From Diaporthe sp. PMI_573 (taxonomy: Eukaryota > Ascomycota > Sordariomycetes > Diaporthales > Diaporthaceae), in contig JAJTUP010000014.1 of assembly GCA_021399435.1 (NCBI GenBank), forward strand, positions 1,178,001 to 1,242,000: a DNA stretch of 64,000 nt, written 5' to 3'. Both the position numbers and the translations under genes were made by a program. This document shows, piece after piece, positions 54,753 to 64,000 of the stretch. Within the stretch, counting starts at the first letter, position 1. Each line of letters begins with the position of its first letter. The notes under the pieces were generated by a model. It saw only the letters and a program-made list of their open reading frames with translations, was not told the origin of the DNA and made no database searches.

Positions 54753-55273
54753 AGACATGAGAATCGGAAAGGACCTTGTGCTCCCCGGTTTGGGGCGAGA
54801 GACCTTCCGGGCATCGTTCATTTTCTTGCTCAAGGGCGACTAATTCCGTCGGAGACGTTGATTCCAATTTTCTACACCGGATCCTTTGGCGTAAGGTATA
54901 TATGCTATTATAGAGAGACCTTGGGCTGGTCCCCAGGGGTCACTGATTTTGCTTTTACAGTTTCATTTGTGCTGATTCTCCAGGAGAATGCACGTGCCCG
55001 CAAGCATTCCCAACTCCGTGTTGAAAGATCTGGATTATAGATATAGAGACAAAAGAATCAAGCATGAAGTCAATTAAAAAGATAAACCATGACATCTCGT
55101 TTCTCAAGATGTACACACAGCTAAGTTATGCCGGTAGTGCAACTCGAGCGATGCCGACTGCAGACCCGCTCTACCAGCTGCAGAGACTGTTGGTGGTAAA
55201 GATCCAAAAATAGCGGGCACCCACCAGTAAGACTTCCCTCGAAATTGAACCGCCGTCGAACCACGTTGTTCCC
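54753..55273. other. intergenic spacer
   Basis: This is a 520-bp gap between two plus-strand genes. It holds short unmatched frames only. Confidence 0.5.
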
Positions 55274-56035
55274 GTGTCACTGTCACATTTCTCTTCAATT
55301 CAGGCTGCAGAAGCCTTCCAATGCTCTCAAATACTCTGTCTCGGTGGTCTTCATCGCCGAGGAAGGATGTTATTGACGCCCCTGGCCAGGCCTGCAAAGC
55401 ACGCGGTCCGAGGTGTCGCGTCAAACCTGCTCGGTGGAGTGAGACAGCAACCGCTCTGGCGTCGACATCTGATGACAATTCACGATGCCAAGGGCAACTT
55501 GGTCACAATTGATAATTTTGGGGCACTGGTAACCAAGGAAGTCACCATCTCCCGCGGAGGCGAGGATGAGTCTTTTGTAATGGTGGAGCGGGAGGTCGGG
55601 TTAGGACTGAAATCGGGCATTGTGCGACAGATTGGTGTCTCGTTAACCAGCGACCCTGAGGCGATCCCACTCAAATTTTACCACAAATCTCTGCATTTCG
55701 CGCACGGTATATCTCAATCCGGCGAAAATACCATCTTGACATAAATCTTGCTGACATAGATAGAACTGCTACCATATCCACGCTTGATCATCGACAAGGA
55801 ACTCGCTGGACCGGATTCAAGCGATGTCAGCGAAGCTACCTTATGGCTCTATGCGCCTGCCGCGTGCGAGCTCACGTTAAACGGCACTCCTGACCGTAAG
55901 TATATGGATGCGGGGAATCTGTGATAAATGTTCCAAGGCTTAGAATCCTTCAATTATTCAGATGATTTCGCCGCGTCCTCCCGAGAGAGTCAAGAACGGC
56001 TGGGGGGTGTACTAGATGAACTGAAGGATAGGTAA
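55274..56035 (+). CDS. Orphan protein with mitochondrial-type presequence
   Basis: Three exons (55274-55706, 55764-55895, 55962-56035) join in frame to 212 aa with GT-AG introns of 57 and 66 nt. The start is uncertain. The Met at 55367 opens MLLTPLARPAKHAVRGVASN, an Arg/Leu-rich stretch without acidic residues that looks like a mitochondrial targeting sequence; 55472 (MTIHDAKGNLVTIDN) could be the mature or alternative start. The core is DNFGALVTKEVTISRGGEDE, VEREVGLGLKSGIVRQIGVS, then HFAHELLPYPRLIIDKELAG, SDVSEATLWLYAPAACELTL, ending in a short charged helix. I recognise no family. The splice continuity across two introns supports a real gene more than codon use does. Confidence 0.6.
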
Positions 56036-56924
56036 ATGAAGGAAAAAAGTCTTGATATGATGTGCTTGGTTGTGAGCGGCCCAGGGCGTACACTGTATAT
56101 TCGCCTTAAGAGCAAGTGTTCAGGAAACGGGTGCTAAGAATACTCCTTGGTCTCCTTTGCTGGTGCCTTTATTCTAGACTAAAGTTGCTCGGCCCTGGGC
56201 ACTGCTCGCAAGAATGGAAGGTCAGGTTAAGGGACAAAGTATGAGACCTTACCACCGCGTCCTAACCCATTCCAAGGTTACAGCAAATCACTGAATTTCG
56301 GACTGGTATATGAAAGTAGCTCTGTAAGGGTTGGTGGGATTTACAACTGCATCGTACACGGGAGCTTTACAGCTCCCAAGCTAACACCAGTTTGCCAGAG
56401 ATCGATAGTGCACGCTTACTAAAATGGGCATTATAGACCTATTTTGTTCCTCACAGTGCCAGCAGTCCGCCAAGTAAATTTGACGCGCATATGAACGAGA
56501 AGAAAAAGAGGGGTGCGGGGGTTCTACAGCGGTGGCATCAGGCCTCAGAGACGAAAAGACTTTCCTGGGGGTATACTTGAAAAGTTTTTCCAGTACGCAA
56601 AACAGGCTTTTCACCACGCCCATGCGATAATACCGTTGTACTGCTGAAGACTTCTCTTCTCAAACAGTCTTTTCGTTGGAAATAGCATTCACTTCGGGAG
56701 CAGGCCGGATAAGGCAACATTATATTGCCAATCAGCCTTGAGCACACGGCTCCCCAGATGAAGTAGTGTCAATTGAAAGGGCACGGAATGCTTCTAGAGT
56801 CTCTTCCTGCACAGATGTTACAAAGCTAATGTTCTTCTCAAGACCTGAGGTTCTCTATGTCGTCGGAGTTGCTCTCATGCCTCACAAAAATGCCCGTCGA
56901 CCGTGCCATTTAGGTGCCTCAAAC
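56036..56924. other. intergenic region
   Basis: This stretch lies between two convergent genes. Short frames at 56381-56984 have no motif. Nothing else is seen. Confidence 0.45.
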
Positions 56925-58118
56925 CTAAGACTTGTCGTCAGGGTCAAAGAACGAGTTTCCCCACCACCTGAAGTGGTGACTTAGGCCCACCTGTGTGGTC
57001 TCCTCCTGTTCATCGGGGGAGAGCGTGAGGGCGATCGCCTGGGCATATTCGTCCATTCCCCCAGCCTTGGACGTTGTGGTGATGACTACAACGTTCTGGT
57101 TTAGCGCCCACCTCAGCAGCACAACTGCACGTGAAACATCGTGAGCCTCCGCGATTCTGGCGAGAGGTTCGTCCAAGGGTCCGCCTTTTCCGACTGTGAC
57201 AGGAGCGAGACCTTTGAAGGAGGACACCTCGATGCCTCTCTCTCTCATCCAAGGGAGGAAGTCGTGAGTTCGTTGCAGGTAAGGATGGAACTCTATCTGA
57301 TTGATGACTGGAACCTCACTGGCAGTCTCAAGGATCGTCTCGATATGGTTTCGTTGCATGTTGGAAACGCCGATAGCCTTTGCCGGAAGCCTTGATCGAC
57401 TCGAGGCCCTTCCAGCCGTTCTGAAGATCGTGGGGAGTCTGGATGACGTACGGGTTGTGCAGTAGATATCTGTCTAATTTCAGAACGATATCTCACGTCT
57501 GGGGACCATCGGTGGTGGAGAAAGGCTATGTGAGGGAGGGTGATCAAAAGAGACTGACAGATCAACATATTCCAGCTCCAGATTCTTCAGACTTTTATAC
57601 ATGGCCGCAGGAACATCGTCCCAACCGTCTTGTACTTTGGTAGTGATGAACAGCTTCTCCCGCGGCAACCCGCTCGCCTTGATCGCAGCCGCGAGCTCCC
57701 GCTCCGTCCCGTACGAGTCGGCACAATCCAGGTGTATGAAGTGTTTTCCGAGAGCCGCGGTCAAGACCTCTATCAGGTCCGGGTTGAAAGGATCCTCAGG
57801 GTCATCTTTGTACCAGGCGGTGCCAGTTCCAAAACCAATCTGGACAAATAATTAGGGCGGTTAATGCGGTTTTGCATGCCGAGATGCTCAGGTGTGCCAA
57901 GGGTATTTACTGACCAGAGGAATGACTCCGCCGCCCTTCAGGGGAAGAGAGGGCAACTCCATCGTGCTGTTGGAACGAAATGAGAAAGTCTGAAGGCTTG
58001 ATGTATGGGGAAGGTGGGAGCGGCCTAAGGTTGGGATAGATGGATGAGTACGAACGACTGGTGTCAGAGTGGAAAGAGTCCGCGGCCAACGGCACGCTGT
58101 TCGAGAGAAGGGGAGCAT
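56925..58118 (-). pseudogene. Aldo/keto reductase, one frameshift
   Basis: An NAD(P)H-dependent aldo/keto reductase of the AKR superfamily. Exons are 58118-57915, 57839-57559 and 57469-56925. The short form starts at MELPSLPLKGGG (57962); the longer start at 58118 adds an Arg/Ser-rich presequence (MLPFSRTACRWPRTLSTLTP) that looks mitochondrial. Motifs: IGFGTGTAWYKDD, HFIHLDCADSYGTERELAAA (the family's D-A-x-x-Y catalytic Asp and Tyr), LFITTKVQDGW (catalytic Lys), VDLYLLHNPYVIQTP, SNMQRNHIETILE, VINQIEFHPYLQ and the C-terminal cofactor loop VVVITTTSKAGGMDEYAQAI. Near 57376-57390 the frame shifts by one base between ESIKASGK and AIGVSNMQ. No intron with GT-AG ends fits there. This may be a recent lesion or a base-call error; everything on both sides is conserved. 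Confidence 0.72.
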
Positions 58119-58433
58119 GGCCTGATTGTTCCTGCCTATTTTAAAGATATACACAGCAGAAAAAGCGGGGTAAGGCAGCCTGATCAGACATGAAGGGAGG
58201 AAAGTGCAGTTGTGCACCTGAAAAGAAATCCCAGATCCGTGTTATGACCCAGCGTTCGCTGCAGGTCAGGAAACGGGCCAGCACTGGCGGCAGCTGAGCC
58301 ATCAATGTCCAACCCACTAGGCGGGGAATACGAATAATCAAGTAAGCTATATAATTTTAAACATTTTTGACTGTCATTAAATATTACATTTATTACACAT
58401 TGATCCCCGGAGAGCCCCAAATCTTTCCCGATC

Positions 58434-61400
58434 ATGGCTTCAACGATTCAAGCAGTCGAGATGGGCTCCCTTGCTGACTCTGTTGAGCAGCGACTGTTGC
58501 GCTGTTTGTCAGGGCAACAAATAGAATGCGACCAATATTTACACGTTATCACTCACCTGAGATTCATGGTGAAACAACGCAAAGGGCGATCTGACGAGAA
58601 GAAGTTCTGGATGAGTGCAAAAGGATTCTGGATGACGAGGAAGATCATGAGCTGATCGTCAGTTTCTATAGCTACGAACAGATGGCAGAATATCTTAGAT
58701 CCCTTTAACAGACACAAGCTGCGATAAGCGCAGTTATACGAATGTTGTCTTGTGTCCTGCCCAGTTTTGAGAGGTTCCACAGCTTTGCAGCCCGATACTG
58801 ACCCCGCCAATTTTTTTAGTGGGGGGGGGGGGATGCTAATCCGCCGAAGGAGGATTGGGAGGCTGAATTACCGTTGTTTGCTTTCCAAACGACAAACAGG
58901 CTCGCCTCGTCACGCATTTGGCCGCCACACAGGTGTCCAGCAAGTCAGAATCAACGCTCAACAAAGTTTCCAGGCATTTAAGTAGCCTGGGTGCCAGATT
59001 CAAGGTTTTCGAAAAGTACCGTTCGTCCCTCGCCCTGGATCCTGAAACGCTGCAATCATTCTTCGACGTACTGGTGGAAATCACATTGTGCACCGCCCGA
59101 GCCATCAAGTCATTCAGGAAGGAACGACATTCAACACTACCCTAGGGTACTTGTCCAATTGGACAAAACTGGACGAGGAGTTCAAATCAAACATTGACAG
59201 CCTTGAAGAGAGACCAGATATCCTCCACAGATTGGTCGATGCCCAGTCAATCCCGAAATTACTGTATCGGACACAGCCTGAACTTACACAGCAAATGGAT
59301 GAACTTTCACTCAATACTACTCAAGAGGCTTCGGCGGCTGTCCGTTGCAGCACAATCGCTCATCAGCGAAACAACGGCTTCTTTGGGAGATCTGTGGAGC
59401 TGGAAGACGTGACAGCGGCCTTCGACCAACAGAGCAAGATCCGTTCGGTAGTCTTGTGGGGCAGCGGAGGCATTGGCAAGTCCCAAATCGCTATCGAATT
59501 TGCTCACAGACGATGGGAATCCGGCACTTCCGTCATTCTGTGGATAGCCAGCGAGACCACGGCCGAGATAGCCAGCTCTTTCAATGATGCTGCCAGGAAT
59601 CTCAATCTGGGCGGTTACTCCGAAAACAACACCCCTGACAAGAATCGTCATCTCGTACTGCAGTGGTTGCAAAGCACGAGTGAGTCACGGTCTACTGCAT
59701 ACCGAGGTGGGGAGCAAATGCTGACAGAGTCAGAAACTGACTGGCTTCTCATCTTTGACAACGTGGAAGACGAAGAAGTACTGTCAGCCAATTTGCCAAA
59801 AGTTGGGCAAGGAGACATTTTGATTACGTGCAGGAGTGAGCTGCTGGTGGAGTCCCTCGAAACATCCATGGCCATTGTTGAAGTGCCCCCGTTCTCCAAT
59901 GACGAGACTACTCAACTCATCTTGCAGATCTTGAACAAAACACCCACATCCGTCAAGGACGATGAGCTGCAGGCCACGCGCACTTTGTCTGAGCAGCTTG
60001 GTGGGTTGCCGTTGGCAGTGGACATCGTGGCAAGGAACATGAAAATGTCCCCCGGATTCAAATCAGTCGTTGATTTTCTGCCATACTACGAGAAGAACCG
60101 CCGCTTAATAAACAAACGCGAGGGGTCTCGCAAGTTGGCCTGTGCTAAAGATCTGGACACAGTCTGGCAGATAGCTTTCGAGAGCTTGGATACGGAAGCC
60201 CAACCTGAAGCAGACGCTGCGAAGCTGCTCAGCCTCTTGTGCTTTGTGGCCCCGGAGGCCATTGCAGAGTTTTTCCAGCCAGAGGGCTTGAACTTCCCGG
60301 AAGAGTGGAGCTTACTCGGTGATGATGAGAGGTTCGTCGATATGCACATGGTTTTGAAATTTAATGCCGTGAATTGCTGACGTGAAATGCCGTTGTAGAT
60401 TCGAGAATGCGCAGTTCAAGCTGCGCGATATGTCGTTGATCAAGATCAATGCTGAGACTGGGCTCATGTCCATTCATCGTCTGATTCAACAGGCTTACTT
60501 CGATCGGATTCCCCACGACTTGCGATGCTCAGCGTTCCAGATGATGTTTCAGCTTCTGCGCAAAGCGTATCCAGTCCGGGAAGGCAAGACGCATCTCTAC
60601 CGTCGATGGGCAAAGTGTCAGCAGCTTGAACAGCATGTACAGGCCATCCACAGACGTTACAAATCTCTGAAGAAGGATGGATTAGACGAGGCAGGGTATG
60701 AGTACAGGCAGCTGATCAGAGACAATGCTTGGTGAGTCATGCAGCCACACCAACAGGACTCTGGACATGCGGCAGTGGCGCTGATGAGAGATTTGCACAG
60801 GTTTTTGCTTGAGATACAGCGATATGGAGGCGCAGAGGAGCTTCTGTTGGATCTTATTGCGGAGATCGAGGAAGGTTCGATCGAATACGCAGACAATACC
60901 CAAGACCTCATGGGCATTTACGAGAGAACAGGACGCAGCAACAAAGCTGTGACATGCGCCAAAACAGAACTGGACATTTTTTTGAACCAGGAGAGTCCTG
61001 ACGAGAATGGCTTGGCAAATGTCTACAGCGATGTCGGCTATACTCTATGCTCTGCTTTCAAAGCCAAAGAAGCCCTATCCTACTTGGACAAGGCCATCGA
61101 AATTGCGAAGGGGTTTCCGGATCATGTGCGTCACAAGAAATTCAACATGGACCGGTTCTTACGAAACCACGCGCGGATTCAGCAACAGCTTGGAAACTTC
61201 GCAGACGCTCTCAATGACTTGGATGAGGCTGAGATGTATCAACTGAAGATACACGGCAGAGGCAGTCACTATGACGGAGAGTGAGTGTTGATGATCGTCC
61301 TTTCAATTTCTCTATTTTGGTGAACTGACGTGCTCTACATCTAGAACAAAACACGAGCGGGCTAAAATTCTAGCATGGCAAGGAGATCTGGAAGCCGCCC

Positions 61401-61774
61401 TTGATCTTAGTATTGAAGCATGTCGCTTGGTGTCCCAAGGAAAGCCAACCCATGCCAGTGTCGGCGCGGCACACTACCGTCAGGGATGGATTCTACAGTT
61501 GAAAGGAGACTTGGACACTGCTTTGCTTCACTTTGAGAAGACTCTTGCCATTTGCCAAATCAATGAGCCTTATCGGGGCAACAAAGGCGAATCAGCTCGA
61601 GTGCAATGGCGCATAGCTCAGATTTTCGCCGCCAAAGGTCGACTCGAAGACGCCAGAATTCTGCGGGAAGCCGCGGAGGAGACAAAGCGAACCCTACACA
61701 GTACGGGAGACTACGCTATTGTCGCAGATGAGGACGCTAGTTGGGATACTTTGCTTGGCCTGCTGTACCGTTGA
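58434..61774 (+). pseudogene. STAND NB-ARC/TPR (NLR-like) gene with decayed N-terminal part
   Basis: An NLR-like signal transduction ATPase. After the damaged front, exons 59118-60346, 60401-60731, 60801-61281 and 61345-61774 join in frame. NB-ARC elements: RNNGFFGRSVELEDVTAAFD, the P-loop VVLWGSGGIGKSQIAIEF, Walker B DWLLIFDNVEDEE, GDILITCRSELLVES and EQLGGLPLAVDIVARNM. A winged-helix-like part follows (LLCFVAPEAIAEFFQPEG), then about six TPR-like helix pairs (EEGSIEYADNTQDLMGIYER, KAKEALSYLDKAIEIAKGF, ARIQQQLGNFADALNDLDEA, RQGWILQLKGDLDTALLHFE). The N-terminus (MASTIQAVEMGSLADSVEQR, EVLDECKRILDDEEDHELIV, ISAVIRMLSCVLPSFERFHS) is broken: stop codons near 58605, 58706 and 58800, a G run of about 13 near 58826, and a one-base frame change near 59118. 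Extra introns could explain some of this but I found no full solution. It is probably a pseudogene or badly resolved allele; it resembles recognition and cell-death genes. Confidence 0.62.
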
Positions 61775-62498
61775 CAGTGTCAGAAGGGTGAGGGTGGATT
61801 GAAATGACATCGAAGGGCTTATACCCGGAGGTGGCTGCGCGCGCAGGTACGGATTTTCGCATGCCGGGTGGTGTGCGAATGTTCGTTGATATAAGTGGGT
61901 GTTGATGCATGCTCTAATCATGCCCATACGCTTCCATCAGAGAGATTTATTTTATCACAGAGATTCCGTGGCCGCGTAGCGGACATCCAAGTGAAGCTCA
62001 TTGCATTGAACCCAGGAAACCAGCTCGAGGGCATATCGGTATACTTCAAGTGCTTGACGCCCGCTCAAGGCAATTGTCCCAAGGGCCCACAGGCTTGACA
62101 TTATGAGCTCAAGATGAAAGGTCAAGTCCTTAAATGCTTTATGACGACCATCGCACCCACTTGAGCGGGCGAGGTAATTCAATGTAAACGCATTCTGGGT
62201 CCATGCCGCGTCAGCAGGGTCGGAGCCGATTCGGCCGACCCATTTCCAGGGGGTTCAATCCTCAGAACCTGCACAGCCCTTGTTGGCTGTGTGTCACCAC
62301 GACACGTTTCCCAAACACGCTGCAAGGCACATCGGCCATTGCCTCAGCACCGGCGTTTCTTCACTCACCGTCGCGATCAGGCAGGATTTGTGGCAGAGAC
62401 TCCGACGCACCCGAGCCTTTCCCTTTCACCCGCAAGACCCAGAGGCCACGGTCTTGTGGGTTACGCGACGCTGACGCGTAGCGATACCGCATCTCGAC
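61775..62498. other. intergenic region upstream of GDP-mannose transporter
   Basis: This stretch holds the 3' flank of the NLR-like gene and the promoter side of the transporter, with a GC-rich pyrimidine-bearing leader at 62210-62498. Short frames there overlap the leader and have no motif. Confidence 0.5.
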
Positions 62499-63804
62499 AT
62501 GTCTGACAAGAAAAACGACGACTATGTTGTGCCGATGCCCGGCCAGGGCTATGAGCTCAAGCGCGCCCCGAGCGAGGCCTCGTCACAGGGCCCAATGAGC
62601 CAGCACAGCGACAGGCCGTCGCCTCCTGCCGCCGGCTTGTCCAACAGCTCGACGGCCTCCATCCTGGGGTACTGTCTGGCTTCCATCTCTATGACTGTTG
62701 TGAATAAGTATATTGTGTCTGGGAGCGAGTGGAATCTCATGTTCCTGTACCTGGCCATTCAGGTATGCCACATGCAGCAAATCCCGGCTCATGAATGTCG
62801 TTCCCCGCTGACGCTCATCAGTCTGTTGTGTGCATTATCGCGGTCCTGGTGTGTCAGCAAATGGGGCTACTCACCCTGGAGCGCTTTGATGTTGAGCAAG
62901 CGAAGAAATGTACGTCTTAAATTCTGCAGGGGCGAGAGGATAGCATCGGTGGTACTAACCACCTATAGGGTTTCCCATCTCCGTACTCCTGGTCGCACAG
63001 ATTTATACCGGCGGGAAAGCTCTGCAGTTCCTTTCCGTGCCAGTTTTTACTATTTTCAAGAACCTGACCATCATCGTTATCGCCTACGGAGAGGTTCTCC
63101 TGTCTGGCGGCAGGGTAACGCCGCTCGTTCTCTTCTCGTTTGGCCTCATGGTGTTCAGCTCCATGGTCGCTGCGTGGGCAGACGTGAAGGCGGCCACGAG
63201 CCCGGATACCCACCCGTCCGAGGCTTCGGACGCCCTCAAGACGCTAAATGCAGGATACGCGTGGATGTTCGCGAATGTCTTCTGTTCGGCCGCGTACGTC
63301 CTTGGGAGAGGTCGGATGATTAAGAAGCTGAAGACCAAGGACTGGGATAGTAAGTATCGCCCAGGGAGATCCGGAGACGCTGTGGTATCCTTTTGCTGAC
63401 CTTTCGGATTAGCCACGTTCTACAACAACCTCCTGAGCATCCCCGTCCTGATTATTTGCTCCCTCCTGGTGGAGGACTGGTCCTCGGCGAACCTCGCGAG
63501 GAACTTCCCCGAGGAGACACGCCGCAGCCTTGTTGTCGGCATGGTGTACTCAGGTCTTGGGGCTGTGGGCATCTCGTACGCGAGCGCCTGGTGCCAGCGG
63601 GCGACGTCTTCGACGACGTACTCGATGGTCGGCGCGCTCAACAAGCTCCCAATCGCCATCAGCGGCTTCATCTTCTTCAATGCGCCTGTCACGGTCGGGG
63701 GCGTGTCCGCGATCCTCATCGCATTCGTCAGCGGAATTGTTTACGCCTGGGCCAAGATCCGGGAGAAGGAGATGGCCAAGATGTCTCTGCCGACGGCGAA
63801 GTAA
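62499..63804 (+). CDS. VRG4: Golgi GDP-mannose transporter (VRG4/GMT1 type)
   Basis: An antiporter that moves GDP-mannose into the Golgi for N- and O-linked mannosylation and wall mannan synthesis. Four exons: 62499-62762, 62822-62909, 62969-63349 and 63413-63804, giving 374 aa. A Ser/Pro-rich cytosolic N-terminus precedes about ten membrane helices: [105 protein letters not shown]. Both substrate-binding signatures are present: [12 protein letters not shown] (FYNN) and [20 protein letters not shown] (GALNK). A Lys-containing tail ([11 protein letters not shown]) is consistent with Golgi retrieval. Normally an essential gene. All splice sites are canonical and lengths match the family. Confidence 0.96.
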
Positions 63805-64000
63805 GAAAGTGTGGTTGCGATGAGATGGTGCATAAGTTTCATGGGCTATATCTTGCGCGGATTAGATTAGAATACATGGCTGTCCCGAAGCTGATATAGA
63901 CCGTATACGAATTAGATTATGTAGCATTGTTGAGAGAGAGAGATCTAATCTGAAAGACTGCTTTAATTATACCAAAAACGCTATTTTGAAAGTAGGACAT

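Noticed and set aside
57376..57390. Intron to explain the AKR frame change
   Set aside because: No GT or AG in the right places; the change is a single base.
62203..62506. Overlapping frames just upstream of the GDP-mannose transporter
   Set aside because: They lie in the GC-rich leader and lack motifs; the transporter start at 62499 fits its family.

Overview
This window reads as nuclear DNA of a filamentous ascomycete (Pezizomycotina, most likely a Sordariomycete). The evidence is short GT-AG introns of about 50-120 nt with CTAAC/CTAAT-like branch sites, a Clr5-domain regulator, a HET-domain protein, a STAND NB-ARC/TPR protein, an AA9 polysaccharide monooxygenase and an HsbA-type secreted protein. 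I rebuilt genes by joining exons across frames. Intron ends are read from splice motifs and protein continuity, not from transcripts. I saw no tRNA, rRNA, CRISPR array or intact transposon.

Layout, left to right. 0-3.2 kb: a Zn2Cys6 transcription factor cut by the window edge, then a degenerate RNase H-like protein. 5.2-10.6 kb: an acyltransferase-3 membrane protein broken by one TAG, then an UNC93-like transporter facing a TfdA/TauD-like dioxygenase across a shared promoter. 12.5-14.2 kb: a Clr5-domain regulator, followed by about 4 kb with no supported gene. 18.3-28.6 kb: a conserved housekeeping block with Spt5, a DCAF7/AN11-type WD40 protein with a very long disordered N-terminus, eukaryotic phosphopantetheine adenylyltransferase, and a secreted HsbA-like protein. 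31.4-39.2 kb: a small secreted orphan, a 75-aa cysteine-rich protein, a nuclear-looking orphan, a fructosamine-kinase-like pseudogene with one TAA, and a T5orf172 (GIY-YIG-like) protein with a C-terminal membrane segment. 40.0-47.7 kb: an AA9 LPMO, a GT1 glycosyltransferase, and a many-exon CorA-like membrane protein with a zinc-ribbon-like module. 49.7-61.8 kb: an accessory, conflict-flavoured stretch with a HET-domain protein, an intronless class-III aminotransferase, a Fic/Doc protein, a mitochondrial-looking orphan, a frameshifted aldo/keto reductase and a STAND NB-ARC/TPR gene with a decayed N-terminus. 62.5-63.8 kb: a Golgi GDP-mannose transporter.

The least expected signal is a dispersed family of degenerate 15-bp tandem repeats at four intergenic sites (about 4.14, 10.73, 44.49 and 47.81 kb). 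The unit has a near-palindromic TCCTATAGGA core followed by GGTTA. At one site the array stays in one open frame as a run of 5-residue repeats. Two arrays lie in the same orientation on either side of the CorA-like gene. Several other genes carry single disabling changes in otherwise well-kept frames. The two nonsense codons would both fit a CpA-to-TpA change, the kind made by repeat-induced point mutation.
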